Notes: a model not told the origin generated them from the sequence alone. DNA of 64,000 nucleotides from a bacterium (GCA_029565685.1 JAKQNR010000021.1:332929-396928); one strand, 5' to 3'. Shown: positions 30,524 through 40,031, numbered from the stretch's first letter. Numbers and translations are program-made.

Positions 30524-31936
30524 ATGATGCGTCTGCTCAATCTTTGGCTTACACGGAACTGGTTTCCATTAGCACTGCAAATCTTTAATTTTTTTGTTTT
30601 TGTTCTGTTGATCGTCGGCGGCCTGGCGGCAAACACTGCTGGGCCGGAGGCCGTCAAGTTTCTGCGCAACACGAATATGGCCAACCTTATCGTCTGGTCG
30701 TATTGGTGGCCGTTGATCACCATTTCCGCAGTGTTCATGGGCCGTGTTTGGTGCATGGTTTGCCCCATGGAAATGCTGACCTCTCTTTCCAGTCGGATTG
30801 GCTTGCGGATAACCCCGCCGGCGTTTTTTCGTTCCGGATGGGTGATCACGGGATTTTATATGCTGATCCTGTTTGTCGGCATTCACACTTTAGCTATCCA
30901 TCGTATTCCTGATCGGATGGCGGTCTATCTGATTTTGCTGATGAACGCGGCTCTGCTCTCCGGTCTTTTGTTTTCGCGCAACGCTTTTTGCGCCCATATC
31001 TGCCCCGTAGGGCACTTGCTCGGCCTTTATGCCCGTCTGGCGCCTTTCGGGTGGGGTGTCAGAAGCAGAGCGGTATGCGCTGCCTGCAACGACAAATCCT
31101 GTATTGCCGCCAAAACCGCCTATCATCTGCAAGGGCGCAGCTGCGGCGTCGGCTTGTACCCCGCCCGTCTCGATCAAAATACCGAGTGCTTGCTCTGCGG
31201 GCAGTGCCTGAAGGCGTGCGATCGCAATAACCCCGGTCTTGCAGGAAGGCCCAATCCTGGCTGGTACAAGCGGCCCTGGTTCAAGGACTTGATGGAACTG
31301 GTCCCCTTTACTTTCGCCCAGGCGGCGTTTAGCCTGGCAGTGTCCGGATTCGTGATTTACGAGGTGTTCACCGAATGGCCAACAACCGCAGAGCTGCTGC
31401 TACGACTGCCGTCGACCATCGTCAGGACTTTGAACACACAAGGAATCTGGACAGACGGGTTGATCACCTCCATAACGTTGTTTGTCGCGCTGCCGTCGCT
31501 GATTTGGTTCATGCCATTCGCCCTGTTTCGTCTCGCCGGCGGCCGCCTGAAACTGAATGACTATCTGTTGCGCTTTGGCATCGTTCTCATCCCGATCATG
31601 GCTGCAGCGCATGTGATCAAGGCACTGCTCAAGATGACGTCGCGACTTCCGTATTGGCCGCATGCGCTCCATGATCCCTCCGGCGAAGAGACGGCCCGCC
31701 AGCTTGCACAGGGCGCCGTCAAGCTTTACAGTCTTCCTGCGTGGGTTGACCCTGCGTTGACGATTTTTTTCCTGTTATTGATGGCAGTGGCGATCGGATG
31801 GAGCCTGAAAGCGATGAAAAAATTGATCGCCGTTCATATCCCGCGCTCGACCTGGCCATGCAGGCTACTCTATCTTCTCCCGATATGCTATGGCGGCGGG
31901 TTTATCCTCATGCTGTCCAGATGGCGCCTGTTTTAA
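30524..31936 (+). CDS. NapH-like membrane 4Fe-4S protein
   Basis: 470 residues with about ten transmembrane helices. It has the CxxxCP motifs CMVCPMEM and CAHICPVGH, and cytoplasmic cysteine clusters CAACNDKSC and CLLCGQCLKAC, plus CGVG between them. This is the NapH/YccM/NosR-C type of electron-transfer protein, but the second half (from ~250) is a long extra membrane region without cysteine motifs. GAGGACGGA lies before the ATG. It sits in a patch with decayed genes; redox partner unknown. The 232 bases before it have no supported gene. Confidence 0.8.
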   Translation: MMRLLNLWLTRNWFPLALQIFNFFVFVLLIVGGLAANTAGPEAVKFLRNTNMANLIVWSYWWPLITISAVFMGRVWCMVCPMEMLTSLSSRIGLRITPPAFFRSGWVITGFYMLILFVGIHTLAIHRIPDRMAVYLILLMNAALLSGLLFSRNAFCAHICPVGHLLGLYARLAPFGWGVRSRAVCAACNDKSCIAAKTAYHLQGRSCGVGLYPARLDQNTECLLCGQCLKACDRNNPGLAGRPNPGWYKRPWFKDLMELVPFTFAQAAFSLAVSGFVIYEVFTEWPTTAELLLRLPSTIVRTLNTQGIWTDGLITSITLFVALPSLIWFMPFALFRLAGGRLKLNDYLLRFGIVLIPIMAAAHVIKALLKMTSRLPYWPHALHDPSGEETARQLAQGAVKLYSLPAWVDPALTIFFLLLMAVAIGWSLKAMKKLIAVHIPRSTWPCRLLYLLPICYGGGFILMLSRWRLF

Positions 31937-32085
31937 AACCCCTCTCACTGTCCTTTTTTCCGAAGAACGGATTTTACTTTTAACAACGCGAGATCCAATC
32001 GTCGGTATTCTGCACCCGCGGACCGGAGACGAGGGGTTAATCCGCAGAAAAAAGATAAACCGTGATGAGAATGTAAATCAAAACG

Positions 32086-32697
32086 TATGCCGTTAAAATT
32101 TTGGCTGCCCATGATCTGACTAAACGATTCGGTGGGCTGCTGGAACGGATCATCTTGATTTTTGAGCATAAAAAAGCGAGATTTTGGTTTTTAGCGTCCC
32201 AACGGCGCCGGCAAAACCACTACCATCGACCCACTCGCCGGCTTTGCTCTTCCCACCACAGGCCGTATCCTTTTCAATGGCATGGACAAAACCCGCCGGA
32301 TTAAAAAGGCGCAGGAATTGATCGGCATCGTGCCGGATGACAGCGACCTCTACGACTAAATGGACGGTTTTGAAAATCTCTGTTTCTCCGCTTCTCTATA
32401 CAGGATAAAAAAGGCGGTGTGGGGGCCCCGGGCTCGGGCGCTGCTGCAGCGATTCAATCTGACGGTGGCAGGCAGGCGGCCTGTCAAATACTATTCGAAA
32501 GGCATGAAACGCAAGCTCGCCATCGCCGTGGGCATCATTCACCAGCCCGAAATTCTCTTTCTGGACGACCCCACCACGGGTATCGATGTCGCCGGCATTC
32601 CGCTCCGCTCTGGTAAGTCCGGCACTCGCGTGCCGTCCACGCGATTGATCTGGGTGGCGTTGATGATTCGTTGGTCGTCCTATGTCGAGAGAGCTTA
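32086..32697 (+). pseudogene. Broken ABC-transporter ATPase (ABC-2 type)
   Basis: Pieces of one ATPase are spread over three frames. LAAHDLTKRFG (from 32098) matches the start, then [10 protein letters not shown] (Walker A with its first Gly changed to Arg) through [10 protein letters not shown] and [10 protein letters not shown] follows after a shift. A stop TAA lies at 32357-32359, where a Glu codon would fit, then YYSKGMKRKLAIAVGIIHQPEILFLDDPTTGID carries the signature and Walker B regions (YSKGMKRKLA; LFLDDPTTG). The last ~30 codons are unlike the family. Gene decay is clear; no intact permease is nearby. Confidence 0.85.
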
Positions 32698-32732
32698 ACC
32701 TTAGGAAGGCGGCCACCTTACGAAGGTTGCCG

Positions 32733-35700
32733 TCACCTGACCAGCAGCATTTTCCGGCTGACGGCGATCTGGCTTTCGCCGCACAGTCGGCAGAAATAGA
32801 CGCCCGAGGGCATGGCCCGCGAATGCTGGTCAATGCCGTCCCAGCCGACCACATGTTCGCCCGCGCTCTGTTCCGCGTTCACCAGGGTGCGCACCAGACG
32901 GCCGGCGAGATCGTAGATCTCTATGGTCACCTTTTGCCGTCGGTCCAGTCGAAAAGCGATGCGGGTGGCGGAGTTAAAGGGGTTGGGATAATTGGCCAAG
33001 AGTCGGAATCCCCCGGGCGCCTGGGCCGTTGTGTGGGCGGCGACGCCGGTGTCATAGGCGCCGCCGATGACGAACCACTTGGGGTAGCGCGCGTTGATGT
33101 CCTTGTTATAGGCGTCCTGGATTTTGAGCGCCTCAAAGGTCCGTGTCGCGATGGTGCAGATCAGCAGCTTGCCGTCGCTGAAACGGTCGACGACGAATTT
33201 CTTGTCATCAGGCGAAAAAGACGGCCGCTGCACCTGTCGGTCGGGAAAGGCGAAATAGTCATCCGCGTTTTGATTGGAGAAATCGTGTATTTTAATATCC
33301 CAATAGTTCTCCTCTTCGATGATATAGCTGTAGATGATCACATCGGGATCCGTGGAGCTGTACTGCACGTTGCCCACTGAGATGCCTTCCGGCTGCGCCG
33401 GCAGCAGCGAAGTCAATTGTACCGACGCTGTGGAAAAATTGACCTGAGCTTCGCCCATGCTCCACCAGTCGCGCCGGCCGCCGCCGGTCAATTCAATCAC
33501 ATTGTAGGCGTCAAACGCGAGTTTCGGATAGCGCAGGTTCGGCGACCAGCAGATCACATCCGGGTAGCGGATAGTGGAGCCGGTGATGCCGGGCTGCGTG
33601 GTGGGCAGTTCAAGGGCGATATAATGAAAGGCGCCGTTAAAATAAAAATAGATGGTGTTGTCGTTTTCGTAGTGTGAGGTGAAAGCCAGGGCGGTGTTGT
33701 CCCGGGTTACCGCCACGTTCCAGATATCGCCCGGATTTTGGATGTAGACGTCCTCAAAAGCATGATAGTTGTAAGTGCCCTGGGAACTGAGGTTGCTGAG
33801 GTCGAGATAGGCGATTTGGCCGTGTTCGTTGACAAAGTAGAGAAAATAGCCGTCTGCGGTGACCGAGAATTGGCTGTAATTGTATTCTTTGGCTTTGACG
33901 CGGATGTTCTCAAAATAATAGTTCTGTTTGCTGGCTATATTGTACAGGCCGATCTGCAGGTCATCGCGCACAAATGCGATCCATTGCCCGCCGCCCAAGG
34001 TCGGATTCACTTCATCCCCGCCGGTGGACGTGCCGCCGTTGTCAAAGATTTCGACTGCATCGAAGGCCTGTTTGATCGCATTCACTTCGGTGCTGCCGTA
34101 CAGATCCTGAGCGCTCTGCTCCAGCGTCTTGCGGCCGTCGATGAACTGTGATTGCCTGGTGAGATAGTTGGTCAGGGCGCGGTACCAGATTTTTTCCGTC
34201 TTGTCGCGTCCGATCTGATCGGCCACCAGATAGGCGGCGCGGTTGAGGATGCCGCAGTTGCTGTGCACGCCGCCCTGGTCTTGGCTGGTGTAGAGATACT
34301 GGCTCATCTTGGATGGCAACGGGCTCATGACATTGCGATTGTCCGGTTGAGCCACGTCGCGCAGGGCGACGCCGGTGCCCGGCTTCATGATGTCCTCGCC
34401 CATGAGCCAATCGTCACGATCCACCATGACGCCGAAAAAGTCGGACATGGCCTCGTTCATGGCGCCGGGCTGATCCTGATAGATGAGGTTGGCGGTATAC
34501 TGGGTCACCCCGTGGGTCAGTTCGTGGGCCATAACGTCCAGGCTGCCGGCCAGGGGTTTGAAATAGTTGCTGCCGTTTCCCCAGAAAATCGCGCTGCCGT
34601 TCCAATAGGCGTTGTCCATGGCCTGGCCGTCTTCGGTTACATTGATCACGCTAACGATGGTGGAGGCGGCGCCATCGACTGCATTCCGACCATGTACATT
34701 TTTATAATAGGCGTAGGTCAAGCCCAGATTGTACATGGAGGAAACCGCGCTGCGATCCGACCAGTTGGTGGCCGAGCTCGATTGCACGTGATAATAATTC
34801 GAAAACTCTGTGGGATCGGTGTTCTTCAGGTCGATCACCCATAATCCGCCGGCCGGATTGTCCGGCAGGTTTGTCGCTGCACTGGTGATCGGATTGGTGT
34901 CGCTGAGCATATAATAGGTGCTGTTTTTCTCATAGGCGCGGAAAGACCGGTTGACTCCGGCCAGATCCACGCCGGAGGCGTTGACCGCTCCTTCCGCGGT
35001 GTTGCGCAGTTTGTGCAACACGGTCCCTTCCTGTGCATCGACGAAATAGGTGAACCAGTCGCGTAGATTGGCGTGCAGATCCACCTGCCAGACCAGATGG
35101 CTGCCGCCCTGCCGGTCGATCCAGATCGCTTTTTCCGTGGTCGGCTCTGGCAGGCGCAGGGCTCTGCGCGTTTCAGGGGCGATGGTAACCAGAAGGTTTT
35201 TTTGTCGCAGTTCGTTGCGCACGATCTCGGCGGCGTCCGCAGCCGAGAGGCCGGCTTCGCTGCTGCGCACTTGAACCGGTGTGGGCGCATAGCGTCCATT
35301 GACGGCATACACTTCATTTGACGCGTCAATGTGCACGTACAGATCGTTGGCCCACAGCGGCAAGCCGCGATAAACCTGCTGCAGCCGCACATGGCGTTTG
35401 CCCAGATCATCCGTTTGGCAGCGTGTGGCGACGAACTCTTCCGCCGGTTTGTCCACGCCGATAGAGGCGGCAAAGGTCTGCAGCCAGCTGATGGCGAGCA
35501 CGGCGTCCTCACGCTGCTGATCGTGCGCCAGGGCAGCAGCGGTTTGCACCGACGGCAGCAGGACTTGATCCAGTTGCGAGGCGTTTCCCAGGTTGCCGCT
35601 GATAAAAGCCAATGTGCCGTTTTCCGCCATGCTCAGGCTGTGCGCTTTTAGCTTTCGAGCGGATAGGGCGCTGATCATGCGCTCCGCAGGATTCTGCGCC

Positions 35701-35909
35701 TGGCACAGCTTTCCAGAGGCTTTGACGCCTGCGATCAGCGGTTTACGATGATCCCAGGCGGTCCCTGCCTGGCGCAGATCAGCGGCCTGCTGGATTCGGG
35801 CGGTGAGTGTTTTGGTCTTTGGGGCCACATGACGGCCGTCTATGGCCGGGTGCAGCGCGCCGACGGCAAGAAAGAGCAGTGCGGATATCAAGCAAAGCCG
35901 TCTATACAT
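32733..35909 (-). CDS. Secreted thermolysin-like (M4) metalloprotease with propeller and C-terminal sorting-type module
   Basis: 1058 residues. Signal peptide (about 1-24). The FTP/PepSY propeptide lies at about 130-300 (LPLWANDLYVHIDAS, VYAVNGRYAP). The M4 catalytic domain has zinc motif HELTH at about 462-466 and the third ligand in NEAMSDFFG. Then TNLT-rich beta-propeller-like repeats (about 640-960, with PSFSPDDKKF), and a FlgD-like C-terminal module (NPFNSATRIAFRLDR to MPSGVYFCRL) of the kind used for type IX-like sorting. It is secreted and should digest proteins outside the cell. A stand-alone propeptide-like lipoprotein is encoded 142 bases upstream. Confidence 0.9.
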   Translation of the reverse strand: MYRRLCLISALLFLAVGALHPAIDGRHVAPKTKTLTARIQQAADLRQAGTAWDHRKPLIAGVKASGKLCQAQNPAERMISALSARKLKAHSLSMAENGTLAFISGNLGNASQLDQVLLPSVQTAAALAHDQQREDAVLAISWLQTFAASIGVDKPAEEFVATRCQTDDLGKRHVRLQQVYRGLPLWANDLYVHIDASNEVYAVNGRYAPTPVQVRSSEAGLSAADAAEIVRNELRQKNLLVTIAPETRRALRLPEPTTEKAIWIDRQGGSHLVWQVDLHANLRDWFTYFVDAQEGTVLHKLRNTAEGAVNASGVDLAGVNRSFRAYEKNSTYYMLSDTNPITSAATNLPDNPAGGLWVIDLKNTDPTEFSNYYHVQSSSATNWSDRSAVSSMYNLGLTYAYYKNVHGRNAVDGAASTIVSVINVTEDGQAMDNAYWNGSAIFWGNGSNYFKPLAGSLDVMAHELTHGVTQYTANLIYQDQPGAMNEAMSDFFGVMVDRDDWLMGEDIMKPGTGVALRDVAQPDNRNVMSPLPSKMSQYLYTSQDQGGVHSNCGILNRAAYLVADQIGRDKTEKIWYRALTNYLTRQSQFIDGRKTLEQSAQDLYGSTEVNAIKQAFDAVEIFDNGGTSTGGDEVNPTLGGGQWIAFVRDDLQIGLYNIASKQNYYFENIRVKAKEYNYSQFSVTADGYFLYFVNEHGQIAYLDLSNLSSQGTYNYHAFEDVYIQNPGDIWNVAVTRDNTALAFTSHYENDNTIYFYFNGAFHYIALELPTTQPGITGSTIRYPDVICWSPNLRYPKLAFDAYNVIELTGGGRRDWWSMGEAQVNFSTASVQLTSLLPAQPEGISVGNVQYSSTDPDVIIYSYIIEEENYWDIKIHDFSNQNADDYFAFPDRQVQRPSFSPDDKKFVVDRFSDGKLLICTIATRTFEALKIQDAYNKDINARYPKWFVIGGAYDTGVAAHTTAQAPGGFRLLANYPNPFNSATRIAFRLDRRQKVTIEIYDLAGRLVRTLVNAEQSAGEHVVGWDGIDQHSRAMPSGVYFCRLCGESQIAVSRKMLLVR

Positions 35910-36051
35910 TTTCTTTGACTTTTCTTTATTTCATTTTTTTAATTCAGCCTCGGCGGCCGAACGCGATCGACCCTGGCGTTACTTGCTCCGTTGTTTGGTT
36001 CCATTTTTCAAGAGCACGAGCGGAGGATGTCGACGGGTCTGAAAATTTTTT

Positions 36052-36717
36052 TTATCTTGCCATCTGGAATCTGCGCCGATCCTGATCGTACAAAATTTCG
36101 CCGTTGTCCGCCGCGACAAAATAGTCCCAACTCTTGTTCTCCCCGCTCAGCACCAGATGATAGGCAAGCCGCAGGCCGGCGCCGACCGGATACCAGACCG
36201 GCTCATTTTCATCAACCCGGTCCAGTTTTTTTTCTTTGCCGGCATCAAGGGCGATGGAGGCCGCTTTTTCTGCATTGACCACAGCCTGGCCGTTGATCTC
36301 CTGGCTGGCGTGATAGCGGCCGTTGACCAGATAGGCCTCGCCTTTTTTATTGATATGCACGACCAGGTCATCGTTCCAGATGGGGATGTTTTGGTGCAGG
36401 CGGGCAAAACGCAGATGCTGAAAGCCGAGCTCATCGGTTCTGTCGCTTTTTATTAAGAGTTCGTTCGCCGGCTGCTGCAGTTTAAAGATCTCTGTGTTGA
36501 CGGACATAAACGCCATCAGGACGTCCGGCCGGGTTTCGGCTTTAATTTTGGCGAGGTCGAGCAGCTTGCCCTGAATCCACTCCGGAGTGGACAGCTCTTC
36601 ATTGCTGCGGATTTGCAGCTTGGCCCACTCGGCCTGGGACAGGGTGCGGACAGCGAGTTGGCCGTGCCGAGAACACCCTGCGAGCAAAAAGAAGAAAACG
36701 ATCATCGAGAAGCGCAT
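36052..36717 (-). CDS. Lipoprotein made of an M4-type FTP/PepSY propeptide alone
   Basis: 221 residues. Signal peptide with lipobox LLAGC (Cys near 15). The rest resembles only the propeptide of M4 proteases: LHQNIPIWNDDLVVHINKKG and AYLVNGRYHAS line up with VYRGLPLWANDLYVHI and VYAVNGRYAP of the neighbouring protease, and LVLSGENKSWDYFVAADNG with its PepSY part. There is no catalytic domain. FTP domains fold and inhibit their protease in cis, so this may be a membrane-tethered inhibitor or chaperone acting in trans. Its ATG overlaps the stop of the pseudouridine synthase gene by one base, so it is translationally coupled to it. Confidence 0.75.
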   Translation of the reverse strand: MRFSMIVFFFLLAGCSRHGQLAVRTLSQAEWAKLQIRSNEELSTPEWIQGKLLDLAKIKAETRPDVLMAFMSVNTEIFKLQQPANELLIKSDRTDELGFQHLRFARLHQNIPIWNDDLVVHINKKGEAYLVNGRYHASQEINGQAVVNAEKAASIALDAGKEKKLDRVDENEPVWYPVGAGLRLAYHLVLSGENKSWDYFVAADNGEILYDQDRRRFQMAR

Positions 36718-37370
36718 CAGCGGACCTCCTTGTATGAACAGACCAGATCAAAGGCAGCCGGCAGCGGAGAGTTGATCTGGATCTCCCGGCCTGTATGCAG
36801 ATCATGAAAGCGGATGGACTGCGCGTGCAGATAGAGTCGAACATAGCCGAGGTTCAGCCGCTTTTCGCCGTAGCGCGGATCGCCGACCACCGGGTGGCCG
36901 ATGCTGTACAGATGGACACGGATCTGGTGGCGCCGGCCGGTTTGCGGTCGAACTTCAAGCAGGCTGGCGCGATGGGTGCGCGCTAAAACATGATAGTGGG
37001 TTTGGGAGGGTTTGCCGCGCCGTTCGTCGACCGCCATGCGGCCGGAGCCGCAGGCGCGAATGGCTTTGTCGATCACCCCGTGATCAGAGGCCACACGGCC
37101 GTGCACGATCGCGATATAGGTTTTGTCGATTTTTTTTTCCTGGAACTGATCGTTGAGAAAACGGTGCATGGCTGGGTGTTTGGCGAACAGGATCACGCCG
37201 CTGACCTCTTTATCAAGTCGATGGACCACCCAGAGCGGAACGCCCCGTTGCTTGGTAAGACAAGAGAGCAGGTCGGTTTGATCCGGCATGCGTTCCGGAA
37301 TCGAGGCGATCCCAACGGGTTTGTCCACTGCGATCACATCGTCGTCTTCGAACAGCAGAGAGATCTCCAT
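36717..37370 (-). CDS. RluA-family pseudouridine synthase
   Basis: 217 residues. It has the RluA family core: VDKPVGI near residue 16, the catalytic aspartate D53 in HRLDKEVSG (usual form HRLDRxTSG), RPQTGRRHQIRVHL, and IGHPVVGDPRYG. No S4 domain, so it is the short kind. It converts uridine to pseudouridine in rRNA or tRNA; the target is not predictable. It starts seven bases after the P5C dehydrogenase stop and its own stop overlaps the next gene, consistent with one transcript. Confidence 0.92.
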   Translation of the reverse strand: MEISLLFEDDDVIAVDKPVGIASIPERMPDQTDLLSCLTKQRGVPLWVVHRLDKEVSGVILFAKHPAMHRFLNDQFQEKKIDKTYIAIVHGRVASDHGVIDKAIRACGSGRMAVDERRGKPSQTHYHVLARTHRASLLEVRPQTGRRHQIRVHLYSIGHPVVGDPRYGEKRLNLGYVRLYLHAQSIRFHDLHTGREIQINSPLPAAFDLVCSYKEVR

Positions 37371-37377
37371 CGAGGGC

Positions 37378-38928
37378 TTAGAACAACCGTTCGGCGATGG
37401 ATTTGGCCTGCAGGAACAGTCCCAGATAATCCATGCCGCCGGCTTTGGAGTCGGTGCCGCTCATGTTAAAGCCGCCGAAGGGGTGTGCGCCGACCATGGC
37501 GCCGGTGCATTTGCGGTTGATGTACAAGTTGCCGACGTGAAAGGTATCTTTGGCTTTTTCGATTTTATAACGGTCCCGGGTCCACACCGCGCCGGTGAGG
37601 CCGTACTCAGTGGCATTGGCGATGGCCAGGGCCTGATCGAAATCTTTCACCTTGATCACCGCCAGCACCGGTCCAAAGATCTCCTCCTGATCCAAACGGG
37701 CGCCGGGTTGAATGTCGGCAAAGATCGTGGGCTGGATAAAATAGCCGTCGCCCGCGGCCTTGGCGCCGCCGGTCAAAAGCCTTCCTTCTTTTTTACCGAT
37801 CTCTATATACTCGAGAATTTTCTTTTCCGCCGCCGCATTGATGACCGGCCCCATGTACATGGCTGGATCTTCAGAGGGACCGACGCTCAGGGCTTTGGTT
37901 TTCGCGGAGATCAATTCCAGCAGCTGGTCGTACACCTGTTCCAAGACAATGGCCCTCGAGCAGGCGGAGCATTTCTGCCCCTGATAGCCAAAGGCGGAAA
38001 AGACGATGGCGGTCGCCGCTTCGTTGAGATCGCAATCGCTGTCCACCACGATACTGTCTTTGCCGCCCATCTCGGCAACGACGCGTTTGATCCAGATCTG
38101 TCCCGGCGAACAGCGGGCGGCCAATTCGGCGATGTGCAAACCCACCTCTTTGGAGCCGGTGAAGGAGATGAAGCGGATTTGCGGGTGGCTGACCAGATAA
38201 TCGCCGATCTCCGCGCCGCTGCCGGGAATGAAATTAAGAACCCCGTCCGGCAGACCGGCCTCTTGCATGATCTTGACGAATTGCCAGCCGATGGCCGGCG
38301 TGTCAGAGGCCGGCTTGAGCAGCACGGCGTTGCCTGTGACCAGGGCGGCGCTGGACATGCCGGTGAGGATCGCCATGGGAAAGTTCCAAGGCGGGATGAC
38401 GGCGCCGACGCCCAAAGGGATGTAGCGCAGTTCAGTCGCTTCGTTGGCAAAGGGCAGGGCGCCCTTGATTTCGCTCCAACGGACCGCCTCACGGCCGTAA
38501 AACTCGAGAAAATCTATGGCCTCGGCCGTGTCCGCCTCGGCCTCGATCCAAGTTTTTCCAGCCTCGGAGATCATCCAGGCGTTCACCTCCGCCTTGCGTT
38601 TGCGCAGGATCTGGGCCGCTTTGAGCAGAACGATGGCCCGCTCTTTGGCGTCGATGGTTTTCCACTTTTCCTGGGCAGCCAGCGCAGCCTGCAGCGCCAG
38701 GTCCACCTCTTCCTTGCCCGCCTTGTGAAAGACCGCCAGCACCTGGTCTTTGTGCGATGGATTATAGGACTTGAACGTTCTGCCGGTTTTCACTTCGCGG
38801 CCGTTGATGAACAGGCCGTATTCGTTGGAGAATTCGCGGCTGATGCGGCTGAGCGCTTCCTCCTGGGCTTTACGGATTTCCGGTTTGCTGAAATCAACAT
38901 ATGGCTCGTTGCGGAATTCAGACAACAT
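37378..38928 (-). CDS. L-glutamate gamma-semialdehyde (1-pyrroline-5-carboxylate) dehydrogenase
   Basis: 516 residues, the normal stand-alone length. It oxidises the proline/ornithine breakdown product glutamate semialdehyde to glutamate with NAD. It has VIPPWNFPMAI, the catalytic Glu in VAEMGGKD (about E286), catalytic Cys in GQKCSACSR (about C320) and IFGPVLAV; the N-terminal part (NEPYVDFSKPE) and C-terminal NRKCTGAMVGAHPFGGFNMSG are typical of the RocA/PruA type. Start ATG 38928 has GGAGG seven bases before it; ATG 38943 overlaps that site. No proline dehydrogenase gene is nearby. Confidence 0.93.
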   Translation of the reverse strand: MLSEFRNEPYVDFSKPEIRKAQEEALSRISREFSNEYGLFINGREVKTGRTFKSYNPSHKDQVLAVFHKAGKEEVDLALQAALAAQEKWKTIDAKERAIVLLKAAQILRKRKAEVNAWMISEAGKTWIEAEADTAEAIDFLEFYGREAVRWSEIKGALPFANEATELRYIPLGVGAVIPPWNFPMAILTGMSSAALVTGNAVLLKPASDTPAIGWQFVKIMQEAGLPDGVLNFIPGSGAEIGDYLVSHPQIRFISFTGSKEVGLHIAELAARCSPGQIWIKRVVAEMGGKDSIVVDSDCDLNEAATAIVFSAFGYQGQKCSACSRAIVLEQVYDQLLELISAKTKALSVGPSEDPAMYMGPVINAAAEKKILEYIEIGKKEGRLLTGGAKAAGDGYFIQPTIFADIQPGARLDQEEIFGPVLAVIKVKDFDQALAIANATEYGLTGAVWTRDRYKIEKAKDTFHVGNLYINRKCTGAMVGAHPFGGFNMSGTDSKAGGMDYLGLFLQAKSIAERLF

Positions 38929-38978
38929 AGCGTCACCTCCCATGATGGCGGAAACAGATCCTGCGGCGTCGGCCGATG

Positions 38979-40031
38979 CTAACGCCGGAGTTGCTTTTTC
39001 ATTTTTCCGGGCTGCGGCTGCTGCCGTTTTTTGTACATATTGATTTCCTGGTAAAAGGCGCTGAAACAGGCGGTGATCAGGGCGGCGCTCAAATCCGCTT
39101 CGATCTCCTGTTCCATCAATTGGAACTTGCGATCCTCAGAGGTGGCCATGGCGTAGAGGGTGAGCAGGCCGATGGCCATGCGCATGGGCAGTTTGGTGGT
39201 CAAGGTCTGCATGGAACTGCTGTCCATCTGGTCAAGATGAATGTCCACGATAGAGGAGAACTCTTTGAGATGTTCGAGCTGCAGCGCCAGCACCATGCGC
39301 GCGAGTTCGTCGTACCTGCCCGCTTCCAGCAGTTTGAGGCCTTCCAGGCCGAAACGGGCGTCCTGCTCGTTGTGAGAGAAATCGGTCAGAATGGCGTGCA
39401 GTTTCTCTTTGCCGGACGCGGGGGTTAAATCCTTCGGTCCGTCCAGCAGATGAAGCAGATCGGTGGCGATCTTGTTGCGCTTGGCCGGGGTGGATGCGGT
39501 GTACAGCTCATAGATGGACATGTTGAGGCTGAACCAGCGGTTTTTCGATCCGCTCTTGCCTTCGAATAGCTGATCCTGGCAATCGAGATAGATGTGTTCG
39601 AGATCCAGGTATTCAGGTCCGGTCAAGCAGTGTTCCACCACCAGGGTGATGGGATCTTCGTCGTTCCAATCCAAACCGCTTTCCAGCGCCGCGAGCATAT
39701 AGTCCTCCACCCGCTGGATGTGACCGAGCTGATATTCGATCAACGCGGCGATGAATAGCAGTTCCGGCTGTTGTGGATCCTCTTTCAAGGTTTTCTGCAA
39801 CAGGGCCAGGGCTTCGGGCAGCCGGCCGAGCACCATGGCGGCCTCGGCACGCATGCCGGCGGCCATTTTTTTGTGCTGGTAGATGTAGGAGTAGGTCTGT
39901 TGAGCTTGATCGATCTTTCCGGTACCCACTTGAATCCGGCTGAGCAGCGTCAGGGCATCCGGATCGTCTCCATCTTTGCTCAGCATCCGGTTGGCGATTT
40001 CGGTCGCACGGCGATAATCCATATCGGCCAC
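38979..40031 (-). CDS. TPR-repeat protein, possibly 5'-frameshifted
   Basis: 350 residues from GTG 40031, with tetratricopeptide-like helices in the first ~110 residues (YRRATEIANRMLSKDG, ALTLLSRIQVGTGKIDQAQQTY, ALALLQKTLKEDPQQPELL) and a helical C-terminal half without known motifs, ending basic (KKRQQPQPGKMKKQLRR). No ribosome site precedes 40031. The natural start is probably GTG 40122, which overlaps the stop of the selenoprotein gene (GTGA). Reading from there reaches the TPR frame only if one A is dropped from the A7 run at 40065-40071, giving ENKKEDATLDDAWRAVADMDY. Cytoplasmic; function unknown. Confidence 0.72.
   Translation of the reverse strand: MADMDYRRATEIANRMLSKDGDDPDALTLLSRIQVGTGKIDQAQQTYSYIYQHKKMAAGMRAEAAMVLGRLPEALALLQKTLKEDPQQPELLFIAALIEYQLGHIQRVEDYMLAALESGLDWNDEDPITLVVEHCLTGPEYLDLEHIYLDCQDQLFEGKSGSKNRWFSLNMSIYELYTASTPAKRNKIATDLLHLLDGPKDLTPASGKEKLHAILTDFSHNEQDARFGLEGLKLLEAGRYDELARMVLALQLEHLKEFSSIVDIHLDQMDSSSMQTLTTKLPMRMAIGLLTLYAMATSEDRKFQLMEQEIEADLSAALITACFSAFYQEINMYKKRQQPQPGKMKKQLRR

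Noticed and set aside
30333..30527. Short frames between padR and the NapH-like gene
   Set aside because: No frame has a start with ribosome site or a recognisable product; possibly decayed sequence.
32708..32734. Imperfect hairpin between the ABC pseudogene and the M4 protease as a terminator
   Set aside because: One mismatch and one wobble, no T-run on either strand, and it overlaps the protease stop.
37288..38982. Plus-strand open frame of about 560 codons opposite the P5C dehydrogenase
   Set aside because: The dehydrogenase on the minus strand has complete catalytic motifs and a strong ribosome site; the plus frame has none.
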